Of a stretch of DNA of 36,618 nt, positions 24,207-33,076 are shown piece by piece. The stretch lies in assembly GCA_913060515.1 (NCBI GenBank), contig CAJXRZ010000062.1:1-36618 (forward strand), read 5' to 3'. The notes beneath the pieces were generated by a model. The model searched no databases. It was not told the origin of the DNA and saw only the letters and a program-made list of their open reading frames with translations. Within the stretch, counting starts at the first letter, position 1; each line of letters opens with the position of its first letter. The DNA is from an uncultured Pseudomonadota bacterium (GTDB lineage Bacteria > Myxococcota_A > UBA796 > CAJQPC01). Both the position numbers and the translations under genes were made by a program.

Positions 24207-25462
24207 GACTTCTCCGAAGGGTCCGTGCTCTTGGGCGCAGGGGCGCAGGAGCGGGCAACGCCGTCTTCTACCCGGTGAGGCCCCGGGCCGCCCCCCCAAG
24301 AGCGCAGCACATTGTGTGCAGGGCCGACCAAGAAGGCGTCATTTGGCACCTCGGCGCCGTAGCCCAGGATGACCTCGGCCCCGACTCGGGCCCGATGGCC
24401 GATGGCCGCGCCCAGGAAGTGGGTGCCCGCAGAGACGCGCTCCCCGCGGTGCCAGACCTTGACCGGTGCGCCAAAGCTCAAGTCGTAGGCCATGACGGTC
24501 TCGGCCACGAAGCAATCCTGGCCAAAGACGCAGGCCTGAAAGCCCCGGCCATTGCTGACAAAGGCCCCGTCGTAGAGGACAGCGAGGTTGAGCATGCCCC
24601 GACGGCCCAAGCGGGTGTTCTTGCCCAGAACGCTGGCGTTGCAGATGGCGTGCTCTTCGATCTGAGCGCCATCTCCAATCACCGCACCGCGCACCACAGC
24701 CATGGGGCCGATCTGCACGCCACGGCCGATCACACTGGCCTCGACGACGGCAGAGCTGTGGATCTGGCAGTCGGGGCCAATCTGAGAGAGTCCGGCGGCG
24801 ATCTTGTCGCGGCTGATCCCCTTGGACCTCCACAACACCCCAGCAAGCTTGCTGGCCTTGGTCAGCACACCCTCGGAGGCAAAGCGCCGCCGCTCCCGCT
24901 CGATGGTGGCGGCCATGGCCAGCCAGTTGATGCGCAAGATGTGCAGCCAGTGGTCGATCTGGTGCACGCAGGCATCGGATGTGGCGACCTCTGCTGGAAG
25001 AGCGTGGGCGATGGCAGCGTGCTGCTTGGCCGGCGGAGAGAGGGTGAACTCAAAGTCCACAACTGCGGGCACCAGCTCCTTGAAGGAGGTGATGGGCGCC
25101 GCGGCGATTCCCAGCTCGTAGACGCTGTCCTGATCCAGCTCCTGCAAGCCGCCGGTGAGCTCCCAAAAAGGGGCGCAGTCCAGCTGCAGACGCTGGCCAG
25201 GCTGGAGCTGGGCGAGCATGCGCCGCAGAGCGCCATCGGTGAACCAGGTGCGGTCCGAGAAGACCAGGTGCGGGCCGGCTGGTGGCTCCGAGACGCGGCT
25301 CAGGCCGGCCTCGGCGAGCATCTCGTCCTGGTATTCCGTGAGCGAGCGCCCCAGGACTTGCGCATCCTTGGGCAGATCGTCGAAGGGAGGAATGGGCCGG
25401 GTGCCCGTGGGCAAGCAGTAGGCCTGGGTGATGGGGCTGCGGGACGCCAAGGCGGTGCTCAT
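24203..25462 (-). CDS. Left-handed beta-helix (hexapeptide) protein, GlmU-like layout
   Basis: 419 residues from ATG 25462; the frame is open further upstream but that stretch is antisense shadow of the kinase gene. The N-terminal ~230 residues hold LPTGTRPIPPFDDLP, LVFSDRTWFTDGALRRML and a helical region with repeated Trp. Residues ~245-400 are hexapeptide repeats (IHSSAVVEASVIGRGVQIGP, VRGAVIGDGAQIEEHAIC, GAAIGHRARVGAEVILG) forming a left-handed beta-helix. The layout recalls nucleotidyltransferase-acyltransferase fusions such as GlmU, but no nucleotide-binding GxG motif is seen at the N-terminus. A sugar acyl- or acetyltransferase is possible; activity is not established. Coupled to the FG-GAP gene and 10 bases after the kinase gene. 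Confidence 0.7.
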   Translation of the reverse strand: MSTALASRSPITQAYCLPTGTRPIPPFDDLPKDAQVLGRSLTEYQDEMLAEAGLSRVSEPPAGPHLVFSDRTWFTDGALRRMLAQLQPGQRLQLDCAPFWELTGGLQELDQDSVYELGIAAAPITSFKELVPAVVDFEFTLSPPAKQHAAIAHALPAEVATSDACVHQIDHWLHILRINWLAMAATIERERRRFASEGVLTKASKLAGVLWRSKGISRDKIAAGLSQIGPDCQIHSSAVVEASVIGRGVQIGPMAVVRGAVIGDGAQIEEHAICNASVLGKNTRLGRRGMLNLAVLYDGAFVSNGRGFQACVFGQDCFVAETVMAYDLSFGAPVKVWHRGERVSAGTHFLGAAIGHRARVGAEVILGYGAEVPNDAFLVGPAHNVLRSWGGGPGPHRVEDGVARSCAPAPKSTDPSEKS

Positions 25463-25472
25463 GGAGTGTGGC

Positions 25473-28400
25473 TCACAGTAGGGCGGCCTCGATGTCGCGG
25501 GCGATCCAGTGGGCGCCGATCTCGCGGGAGGTGGCCAGCGCCTTCTCCAACATGGCTCGGCCCGCAGCGATGTTGCCCTGCCCCAAGAGCACCCGGCCTT
25601 CCAGCCAGCTCGCGGTGACCTGGGCTTGGGTGTCCCCCAGAGAGCGGCTGCGCGTGCCGGCACGGCGAATGAGGGCCAAGCCCTCCCCAGGGTCGCCGCG
25701 CAGGGCCTCCAAGTAGCCCAAGTAGCCGTTGTTTAGGGCCACGCTCCGCTCCAGGCCGGACTCCTTGGCCAAGTCCCTGGACTCCACGAAGGCGGCGTGC
25801 GCTCGGCCGAGCTGGCCCAGGCGAAGGTGCGCGTCCCCGATGTTGTGCAGGTTGATGACCAAGCCGCGTCGGTAGCCTGTGCCCCGTCGCGCCTCCAAGG
25901 CCCTGCGGAAGTGCCGCAGGGCGCCCTCAAAGTCCCCCAGACCGTGCAAGGCCAGCCCCAGGTTGTTTTCGATTCGACCCAAGAGAATGGGGTCCCCAGC
26001 GCGCTCGGCGAGCTGACGGGCGGCCTGCAGGCGTTCCCAGGCGCGCTCTGGCCGGTCGTCCCGGATGAAGCGGTTGCCCAGGCCGAGCTGGACCATGGCG
26101 GCGAGCTGGGCCTGATCTCCAGCCAAGCTCAGAGCCTCCTCGAGCAGGATCTCGCACGCCGCGTAGTCCCCCGCGTCACTCTTGAGGCTGGCCAGCTCCG
26201 TGAGCACCGAGACCTGACCCTTGATGTCGCGCGTGCGCCTGGAGTCGGCCAGAGCCTGCTCCAGGTTGACCACGGCGATGCGCTCGCGGCCCGTGGCGGC
26301 GAAGACGCGGCCCAGGCCCAGAAAGCAGCGGGTCTCCACATCTTGGATGACCGCGTCGGAGGCAATGTCCAAGGCCAAGACCAGGTGACGCTCGGCGCTC
26401 TTGGGCTGGCCCATCAACAGGGCGACCTCGCCAGCCTTGAGGTGCAAGGTGGCCTCGCCGCGGGCATGAAGCGCTGGGTCTTCTCCCCCATCTACAGCAG
26501 CCTCCAGCCAGATCACGCCCTTTCGGTAGGTGGCCAGTGCCCTCTCCAGAAAGGCGCCGTTGCGCTGCTGGTCTCCCGCCTTGGAGGCATACCAAGCTGC
26601 ATCGGCCAGACGGCCGCCCGCTGCGCAGTGTCCGGCGATGGCCTCGTAGTGTGGGGCCAGGCGGTCCTTGAACAGGCGCTCCATGCCCCCGGCGACCAGG
26701 CGGTGGTGGTCGCGCAGCTGCACGCCCAGGATGCTGCGGCGCACGACCTGCCAGACCAGATCGGACGCGAAGCGGGCTGGGCCGCCTTCTTCCTCGACGA
26801 TGAGGGTGGCCTCTACCAAGTCGGCGAAGATGGGCGCGGCGTCCTCTATACCTGCGGCTTCGGCGACCAGCTCTGGCGAGAAGCTGAGCCCGACGGTGGC
26901 CGCGAGCTGGAGGGCTCCCTTTGAGGCGGGGTCCAAGGCGTCGATGCGCGAGGTGACCAGCCCTTCCAAGGTGGGCGGCAGGATGGGCACGACGGTGTCG
27001 CTGGCCAGCAGGGTGGCTGAGCGACGGTCCCAAGTGATGAGCCCCCGCTGCTGCAAGGACTTGAGCACCTCGTGGGCGTAGAGGGCGTTGCCTTGGGCGA
27101 TGCGCGCGACCAAGTCCACCAGAGGCTCGCCCACCTTCTGGGCGCCGAGCAGGTCCAGGGTGAGCGCCCGGAGGCTGGTCTGATCCAGGTTGCCCAGTCG
27201 GATCTCCAGGCTGGGGGCTGGCAGCTCCTTGGGCGGGGTGCCGCGTGCGCTCACCAGCCAGAGAACCCGCAGATCAGCGCTGGCCCGCATCAGGTGACCG
27301 AGCAGCTCGCGCTCTGCCGGGCGCAGGAACTGCAGATCTTCGAGCACCAAGAGCACCGGGCCGGCGCTGGCCACGCCCCGTACAAAGCGCGCTCCAGCCC
27401 CGAAAATGTCCTCGCGGGAGGGCTCATGCCAGCCACGGGCCTGCACACCAAAGAGCGCCGAGAGGTGGGCGATGTCGGCCTGGCTCATGCCCAGCTCCCC
27501 CAACCGAGAGAGACGTTCCCGCAGCTCGGAGGGCCCATCCAAGGGGTCGATGCCCAAGGCTGATCCCACCAAGTCCCGAAAGGGCGCCAGGGGCAGCTCG
27601 TGTCCATAAGGGTAGGCGCGCGCGGCATAGAGCGGCACACCGCTGCGGCGGGTCAGGCGGCGAAGCTCTCCCACCAAGCGGCTCTTTCCCGTTCCTGCGG
27701 GGCCTTGAATGGCGATCAAGCCCCCGCGTCCTTCCGCCAGACCGCTCACGCCACTGGCCAGCAGCTCCAGCTCATCCCCTCGGCGAATCCAACGCCCCTG
27801 AGCGCCACCAAGGGCCTTCCGGCGACGTCCAGCGAGCAGGAAGGTGGCCAGCTCCTCACGCCTTCCCTTCATGCGAATGCGGGGGCCCACCGAGAAACGC
27901 CAACGCTCTCCCGCCTGCGAGGCCACCTCGTCGCTGACCTGCACGTCCCCAGGCTCCGCCAAGCTGACCAGGCGCCGCGCCAGCTTCAGGGTGTTGCCCC
28001 GAGGCACGTAGCGCAGCTCTTCTTCCGTCCCGCTCAGCGCCACCTCGCCACGGTGCACCCCGATGGCCAAGTCCATGGCGTGGCCCTTGGCGCGCAGGCG
28101 CTCCACGGCACGCAGCAGGTCCAGGGAGCAGGCCATCGCCCGGTCCAGGTCGTCCTCGTGCGCCCTGGGCACCCCAAAGAGCAGGGTGAGGGTGTCGTGA
28201 GAGAAGGCATCCAGCCAGCCGTCGTAGCGGTCTGCGAGCTTTCGAACCGCACGCATGACCACGTCCTGCTGCCGCAGCACCTCTTCGGGCTCCATCATCG
28301 TGCTGGCGTCGGTCAAGCCCACCAGCTCTGCGACCACGACGGCCACGTTCTTCTTCTCGCCGAGCAAGCGCCCTGGCCCGCCTCCGGTGACCTCGGAGCC

Positions 28401-29435
28401 GGTAGAGCCGCTGTGCCCCGTGCTGCCGGTGTCCCGCTCTTCCTGGATGCGTGCCAGCTCCGCGGCCAGGTTTTGGAGCTGGGTGACCCCTGGGTCCGGT
28501 CCAAGCTCGTCGCTGAACAAGTCCCTGAGGAAGGCCCCCAAGGCCACGTCGTCTACGCGCATGCCCGAGTCAAAGAGCAAGGCCCGCAGGTCCTCCTCCA
28601 TCAAGCTGGCGCTGGCGTAGCGATCGGCTGGATCCTTGGCCAAGGCCTTCTGCAGGATCTCCCAGAGGCGCTCGGGCACCTCGGGGTTGTGCAGGCGGGG
28701 ATCGGGCACCACGGCCTCGCGTACCAGCCGCAGCTTCTCTTCAGGATCCTCGGCCTGGAAGAGGCGGTGCCCCACCAACATCTCCCAGAGCACGATGCCG
28801 CAGGAGAAGAGATCGCTGCGGTGATCGACCATGCCGCCGGCCGCCTGCTCGGGGCTCATGTAGGCGAACTTTCCGCCACCGGGCCCCCCGCGCTCTCCGT
28901 CCTCTTCCAGCTCACTGGCCAGACGCGCGATGCCAAAGTCCACCAGCTTGACCTGACCCAGGAAGGACAGGATCACGTTGTGGGGGCTCACGTCCCGGTG
29001 CACGATTGGCGTGGGCCGACCGTTGGCATCGCAGCGGGTGTGGGCGTAGGCCAAGCCTCTCGCCACGTTGGCGACGACGTAGATGGCCACCGCCAGGGGA
29101 ACCGTCTGCTGCTTGGCGCGCAGGCGACGCAGGGTCCGGGTCAGGTCCCGGCCATGGATGTGCTCCATGGCGATGTAGTGATCCTCTTCCACCCGGCCCA
29201 GGTCAAAGACCTGCACGATGTTGGGGTGGTGCAGCAGCGAGGAGATCTTGGCTTCGCGCACGAAGAGCGTGATGAAATGCTGGCTGCGGGCAAGCTGGGG
29301 CAGAATGCGTTTGATCACCAAACGCTTCTCGAATCCCTCCACACCAAAGCTGCGCGCAAGGAAAACTTCGGCCATTCCACCGGTCGCTATGCGCTCCAGC
29401 AGCTGGTACGAGCCAAAAGTAGCAGGAAGCTCCAC
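25473..29435 (-). CDS. Ser/Thr kinase - cyclase-like - AAA ATPase - TPR protein
   Basis: 1320 residues from GTG 29435. Residues 9-290 are a complete protein kinase: ATGGMAEVFLA, K42, E61, HRDVSPHN (D148) and DFG (166-168). Residues 361-535 resemble a class III nucleotide cyclase domain, but the first metal Asp is Glu (AELVGLT, E370), so it is probably a sensor. Residues ~545-900 are a STAND/AAA-type ATPase with P-loop GPAGTGKSR (K584) and VLLVLEDLQFL as Walker B. Residues ~930-1320 are TPR-like helical pairs for partner binding. No membrane helix. Such mosaics are typical of Myxococcota signalling. It heads a three-gene operon and is divergent from lon over 33 bases; the ribosome-binding site is weak, so the start is tentative. 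Confidence 0.9.
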   Translation of the reverse strand: MELPATFGSYQLLERIATGGMAEVFLARSFGVEGFEKRLVIKRILPQLARSQHFITLFVREAKISSLLHHPNIVQVFDLGRVEEDHYIAMEHIHGRDLTRTLRRLRAKQQTVPLAVAIYVVANVARGLAYAHTRCDANGRPTPIVHRDVSPHNVILSFLGQVKLVDFGIARLASELEEDGERGGPGGGKFAYMSPEQAAGGMVDHRSDLFSCGIVLWEMLVGHRLFQAEDPEEKLRLVREAVVPDPRLHNPEVPERLWEILQKALAKDPADRYASASLMEEDLRALLFDSGMRVDDVALGAFLRDLFSDELGPDPGVTQLQNLAAELARIQEERDTGSTGHSGSTGSEVTGGGPGRLLGEKKNVAVVVAELVGLTDASTMMEPEEVLRQQDVVMRAVRKLADRYDGWLDAFSHDTLTLLFGVPRAHEDDLDRAMACSLDLLRAVERLRAKGHAMDLAIGVHRGEVALSGTEEELRYVPRGNTLKLARRLVSLAEPGDVQVSDEVASQAGERWRFSVGPRIRMKGRREELATFLLAGRRRKALGGAQGRWIRRGDELELLASGVSGLAEGRGGLIAIQGPAGTGKSRLVGELRRLTRRSGVPLYAARAYPYGHELPLAPFRDLVGSALGIDPLDGPSELRERLSRLGELGMSQADIAHLSALFGVQARGWHEPSREDIFGAGARFVRGVASAGPVLLVLEDLQFLRPAERELLGHLMRASADLRVLWLVSARGTPPKELPAPSLEIRLGNLDQTSLRALTLDLLGAQKVGEPLVDLVARIAQGNALYAHEVLKSLQQRGLITWDRRSATLLASDTVVPILPPTLEGLVTSRIDALDPASKGALQLAATVGLSFSPELVAEAAGIEDAAPIFADLVEATLIVEEEGGPARFASDLVWQVVRRSILGVQLRDHHRLVAGGMERLFKDRLAPHYEAIAGHCAAGGRLADAAWYASKAGDQQRNGAFLERALATYRKGVIWLEAAVDGGEDPALHARGEATLHLKAGEVALLMGQPKSAERHLVLALDIASDAVIQDVETRCFLGLGRVFAATGRERIAVVNLEQALADSRRTRDIKGQVSVLTELASLKSDAGDYAACEILLEEALSLAGDQAQLAAMVQLGLGNRFIRDDRPERAWERLQAARQLAERAGDPILLGRIENNLGLALHGLGDFEGALRHFRRALEARRGTGYRRGLVINLHNIGDAHLRLGQLGRAHAAFVESRDLAKESGLERSVALNNGYLGYLEALRGDPGEGLALIRRAGTRSRSLGDTQAQVTASWLEGRVLLGQGNIAAGRAMLEKALATSREIGAHWIARDIEAALL

Positions 29436-29468
29436 GCAAGCAAGGGTAACTCAGAGCCCAAGGCATTC

Positions 29469-31772
29469 ATGCAAAGCCACCCCACACTCGCCCTCCATGG
29501 CCTGGTTCTCTTCCCGGGCATGCTCCGCCCTATGGTGGTCAGCGAGCCCAGTGCCCTTCTGGCCTTGGCCGAGGCCATCGGGCAGGATCTCCCCCTCGCC
29601 TGCTTCGCCCAGGTCGACGCACAGCTGGCCGAAGTCGGCTGTCTAGGCCGGGTTCTGCGCAGCGTGACCCTGGGTGATGGCAGCTTGCGGATCCTGGTTC
29701 AGGGTCAGACCCGGGTCGTTCGTACGGAAGAAGAGCAGCACGCTTCACGCGGTATGTGGTGCCAGGTCATGGACCTGCCGGACAGCCCGGGAAATCCCGT
29801 ACAGATCGGCGCCAGCGAGGCCTACTTGCGCCAGGTGCTCGAAGAGCTCTTGGGCACGGACATGCGCCGTCCCACTGAGATGGGTGCTGCGCCTCCCCTG
29901 GATGAAGGTCCCCAACGCTTGGCCGACTACGCCGCGGGCATGCTTCAGCTGCCCGTGCCCATGCAGCAGGTCTTGCTAGAAGAGATCGACCTGCTCAGCC
30001 GCCTGGACGTACTGGCACTCGAGGCCACCAAGGCCCTGGAGCTGGTCAACCTGAGCAACGACATCCAGCAGCAAGCCCGCATGAGCATGGACCGGCAGCA
30101 GCGCCATGCCTTCCTCAAGGAGCAGATCGCAGCCTGCCAAGCCGAGCTGGGCCAGCCGAATGGCAAGAGCGACCTGAACCGTCTGGAGATGCGCCTCAAA
30201 GCCGCCAACATGCCTGCCGAGGTCCTGGAAGAGGCAGAGCGCGAGCTGACCCGCCTGCGCATGCTGCACACCGAGGCGGCCGAGTACGGCGTCACCCGAG
30301 GCTGGCTGGACACCCTCGCAGGGCTGCCCTGGGACCGCAGCACCGTCGATGACAACGACTTGGGCAACGCCCGGGCGATCTTGAACCGGGACCACCACGG
30401 CCTGGATGAGCCCAAGCAGCGTCTGCTGGAGTACTTGGCGGTGCGGCAGCTCAACCCCAATGCGCGCGGCGCCATCCTCTGTCTGGTGGGACCACCCGGC
30501 GTCGGCAAGACCTCCCTGGCGGCCACGACCGCCCAGGCCTTGGGCCGAGAGTTCCAAAAAGTCTCCATGGGCGGCGTGCGGGACGAGGCCGAGATCCGCG
30601 GCCACAGGCGCACCTACATCGGCGCGCTGCCGGGCCGGATCATGCAGGCCGTTCGCCGGGCGGGGACGCGCAACCCCGTCCTGCTGCTCGATGAAATGGA
30701 CAAGCTCTCTGGGGAGCGAGGAGACCCGGCCGCCGCACTGCTGGAGGTCTTGGACCCCAGCCAGAACCACAGCTTCGAAGACCACTATCTGGGCGTCCCC
30801 TTCGACCTCTCCCAGGTGCTCTTTATCGCCACGGCCAACGTCGAGCACAGCATCCCCACAGCACTGCTGGACCGCCTGGAGGTCATCCGCCTGCCTGGCT
30901 ACATCGAGGAGGAAAAGACGCAGATCGCCCGTCAGCACCTTCTCCCCCGCGTGCGCCAACGCGTCGGCTTGACCGAAGCTCAGCTCCGAATCTCGCCCGA
31001 GGCCTTGACGACCCTCGTTCGCAGCTACACCCGGGAGCCCGGTGTTCGCGAGCTCGAACGTCAGCTGGAGCGAATCTTCCGCCGCATGGCGCTTCGCTTC
31101 GTCGAAGGCCGCAAGCGCGCCCTACTGGTCCGCGAGAAGCACCTCTGCGAGCTCCTGGGCCCACCCACCTACCGTCCCACCCTCAACGAAGGCGTGCTGC
31201 GGCCTGGCGTAGCGATGGGCTTGGCCTGGACTCCCGCTGGCGGCGAAGTCTTGCATGTCGAGGCCGCTGGCTTTGACGACGGAACAGGCAACCTGCAGCT
31301 CACCGGCTCACTGGGCGATGTGATGAAGGAGTCCGTGCAGACCGCGCTCTCCCTGCTGCGCTCCCGCTCCCGCCAGCTGAGCATCGACTCCGGACGCTTC
31401 AAGCGAGAAGACTTCCACGTGCACTGCCCCAGCGCCGGCATTCCGAAGGACGGTCCAAGCGCTGGGGTGGCCATGCTCGCTGCTCTGAGCTCCCTGATGT
31501 TGAACCGCAGCCTGCCCAAGGGCTTGGCCATGTCCGGGGAGATCACCCTTCGCGGCCAGGTCCTGCCGGTCGGCGGGGTCAAAGAGAAGGTTCTCGCTGC
31601 ACGCCGAGCCGGCATGAGCGCGGTCCTGCTGCCCGAGTCCAACCGCGTGGACTTGGCCGACCTGGATCCGGCTCTCTTGGGCGACCTGCGCCTACACTAC
31701 GCAGGGGACGTCGAGCAGATCTTCGACCTGCTCTTCCCCAGCTTGACCCTCAGAATCCACCGCAGCGAATAG
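29469..31772 (+). CDS. lon: ATP-dependent protease Lon
   Basis: 767 residues from ATG 29469. Lon unfolds and degrades damaged and regulatory proteins in the cytoplasm as a hexamer. The N-terminal substrate domain (LHGLVLFPGMLRPM...) is followed by a coiled linker, the AAA module with GPPGVGKT (K347) and LLLDEMDK, and the protease domain with PKDGPSAG (catalytic S664) and GGVKEKVLAA (catalytic K705). The frame is open for about 1870 bases upstream, but that part is antisense to the kinase and is not Lon. The gap to the divergent kinase is only 33 bases, so its promoter must overlap kinase coding sequence. A 13-bp tandem repeat follows. Confidence 0.95.
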   Translation: MQSHPTLALHGLVLFPGMLRPMVVSEPSALLALAEAIGQDLPLACFAQVDAQLAEVGCLGRVLRSVTLGDGSLRILVQGQTRVVRTEEEQHASRGMWCQVMDLPDSPGNPVQIGASEAYLRQVLEELLGTDMRRPTEMGAAPPLDEGPQRLADYAAGMLQLPVPMQQVLLEEIDLLSRLDVLALEATKALELVNLSNDIQQQARMSMDRQQRHAFLKEQIAACQAELGQPNGKSDLNRLEMRLKAANMPAEVLEEAERELTRLRMLHTEAAEYGVTRGWLDTLAGLPWDRSTVDDNDLGNARAILNRDHHGLDEPKQRLLEYLAVRQLNPNARGAILCLVGPPGVGKTSLAATTAQALGREFQKVSMGGVRDEAEIRGHRRTYIGALPGRIMQAVRRAGTRNPVLLLDEMDKLSGERGDPAAALLEVLDPSQNHSFEDHYLGVPFDLSQVLFIATANVEHSIPTALLDRLEVIRLPGYIEEEKTQIARQHLLPRVRQRVGLTEAQLRISPEALTTLVRSYTREPGVRELERQLERIFRRMALRFVEGRKRALLVREKHLCELLGPPTYRPTLNEGVLRPGVAMGLAWTPAGGEVLHVEAAGFDDGTGNLQLTGSLGDVMKESVQTALSLLRSRSRQLSIDSGRFKREDFHVHCPSAGIPKDGPSAGVAMLAALSSLMLNRSLPKGLAMSGEITLRGQVLPVGGVKEKVLAARRAGMSAVLLPESNRVDLADLDPALLGDLRLHYAGDVEQIFDLLFPSLTLRIHRSE

Positions 31773-31777
31773 ACCGG

Positions 31778-31849
31778 CTCAGCCAGTCAACTCAGCCAGT
31801 CAGCTCAGCCAGTCAGCTCAGCCAGTCAGCTCAGTCATTCAGCTCAGAG
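31778..31849. repeat. 13-bp tandem repeat at convergent lon/dnaJ ends
   Basis: The unit CTCAGCCAGTCAG occurs four times (31778, 31791, 31804, 31817; first copy ends CAA), then a diverged unit CTCAGTCATTCAG (31830-31842) and a partial one. The diverged unit carries the TGA stop of the minus-strand dnaJ gene. On the minus strand each unit has two TGA triplets, and the 13-base period spreads them over all three frames. Confidence 0.9.
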
Positions 31850-32937
31850 AAACGCTCAATGAGCGCGATGCTCTCGTCGTCCAAGACAGGGGGCACGACG
31901 ATGCGCAGGCGCACCAGTACATCTCCAGCTTTGCCGCCCGCGTCCTTCTCCCCCCGGCCCTTCAGCCGGAACATGGCCCCACCGCTCGTACAAGGGGGCA
32001 CGGTCAGCTTGATGGGCCCCTGAGGGGTATCGATCTCCACCCGACCGCCCAACAGCGCCTGGCTGATGCTCAGGTCCACCCGCATCTCTTCCGCGGGCCC
32101 ACCCTTGATGGTGGTCTTGGCGCTGGGCTTCTTCTTCGCTTCCCCGACGGCGCGGATGTCACAGACCAAGTCACCGTGGATGGCGCCGAGCCCTGCATGT
32201 CCCCAGCCCCGTGCCCGCAAGGTCGCACCATGGGGCGTGCCCGGTGGCACCTTCAAATCGTGGATCTCGTCGTACTCATAGAGCCCACGTCCATCGTCGG
32301 TTCGACGCATGCGTGTGTAGTGGAGCGTCACCACGCCACCACGCTCCAGGACTTCCACCGGCACGTCCACAACGCGCTTGATGTCTTGACCCGGCGAGTT
32401 GCCGTTGCCGCCGTAGCTTCCACGGTTGGGCCCGGCCCCACTGGGCTGAGGCCCTCGGTCTCCAAAGTCGTTCTGGCCGCCTCCCGCAGCTCGGCCTCGC
32501 ACACTCGCGCCACCTTCGTGCCAACGAGATGCCCCTCCGCCGCCGCCCGAAGACGATTTGCTTTTGGCGCCTGCAGCGCTTCGAGTGCGTTTTCCGCCAA
32601 AGCCAAAGTCCTGACTAAAGAGATCGTCCAGGCTTGGTCCCGATCCCTTTTGTTCAGGTGCTGGAGCCTGTGACGCGTCCCAAGGACGGAAGCCTCCGGC
32701 CATCCGGCCCGGGGTCCTGCGCTGGAAGCGTCGGTCGTAGCCGCCGCGCGCTGCCGGGTCCGAGAGCGTCTCGTACGCCTGGGTAACCATCTTGAATCGC
32801 TCAGCTTTTGCCGCGTTCGATCCAGCAACATCCGGATGCAGAGACCGCGCCAGGGCCCGATATGCCTTCTTGATCTCAGCCATGCTCGCGTCCCGCGGCA
32901 CCCCTAGGACGGCGTAAAAGTCAGCACCAGCGCTCAT
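31831..32937 (-). CDS. CbpA-type DnaJ co-chaperone
   Basis: 368 residues from ATG 32937 with AAAGG upstream; an ATG at 32964 would add nine residues but lacks a ribosome-binding site. The N-terminal J domain (DFYAVLGVPRDAS..EIKKAYRALA) has the HPD motif (34-36) that stimulates Hsp70 ATPase. A long Gly/Ser-rich linker follows, then the two C-terminal peptide-binding beta domains (VVTLHYTRMRRTD; VPPGTPHGATLR; IDTPQGPIKLTVPP). The Cys zinc finger of true DnaJ is absent, making it a type II J protein like CbpA. It is divergent from clpX and convergent with lon, inside a proteostasis cluster; no dnaK is in the window. Confidence 0.9.
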   Translation of the reverse strand: MSAGADFYAVLGVPRDASMAEIKKAYRALARSLHPDVAGSNAAKAERFKMVTQAYETLSDPAARGGYDRRFQRRTPGRMAGGFRPWDASQAPAPEQKGSGPSLDDLFSQDFGFGGKRTRSAAGAKSKSSSGGGGGASRWHEGGASVRGRAAGGGQNDFGDRGPQPSGAGPNRGSYGGNGNSPGQDIKRVVDVPVEVLERGGVVTLHYTRMRRTDDGRGLYEYDEIHDLKVPPGTPHGATLRARGWGHAGLGAIHGDLVCDIRAVGEAKKKPSAKTTIKGGPAEEMRVDLSISQALLGGRVEIDTPQGPIKLTVPPCTSGGAMFRLKGRGEKDAGGKAGDVLVRLRIVVPPVLDDESIALIERFSELND

Positions 32938-33016
32938 GTACGGGCCTTTTGCTTGTTCCGGCATCTTAGCCGGGTGTGGGAATGCCTACAGGTTGGCAGC
33001 CGTTGTGCCGAACACT

Positions 33017-33044
33017 TTGACGCGCCCGATCTGGGAGCTATAAG
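33017..33044 (+). promoter_or_regulatory. Putative sigma-70 promoter for clpX
   Basis: TTGACG (33017-33022), a 16-base spacer and TATAAG (33039-33044) form the best housekeeping promoter in the window. Transcription would start near 33051, giving a leader of about 26 bases before ATG 33077. Confidence 0.65.
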
Positions 33045-33076
33045 ATCAGGAAACGGCCGCGCTGCGCGAGGATGGA

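Noticed and set aside
24275-25618. 447-codon plus-strand frame opposite the beta-helix gene
   Set aside because: No domain or signal, while the minus strand has clear hexapeptide repeats and correct start and stop overlaps.
27600-29468. A long open extension (623 codons) upstream of and in frame with Lon
   Set aside because: It is antisense to the kinase gene, has low-complexity His/Gln/Gly-rich content and no Lon similarity; Lon begins at the LHGLVLFPG segment just after ATG 29469.
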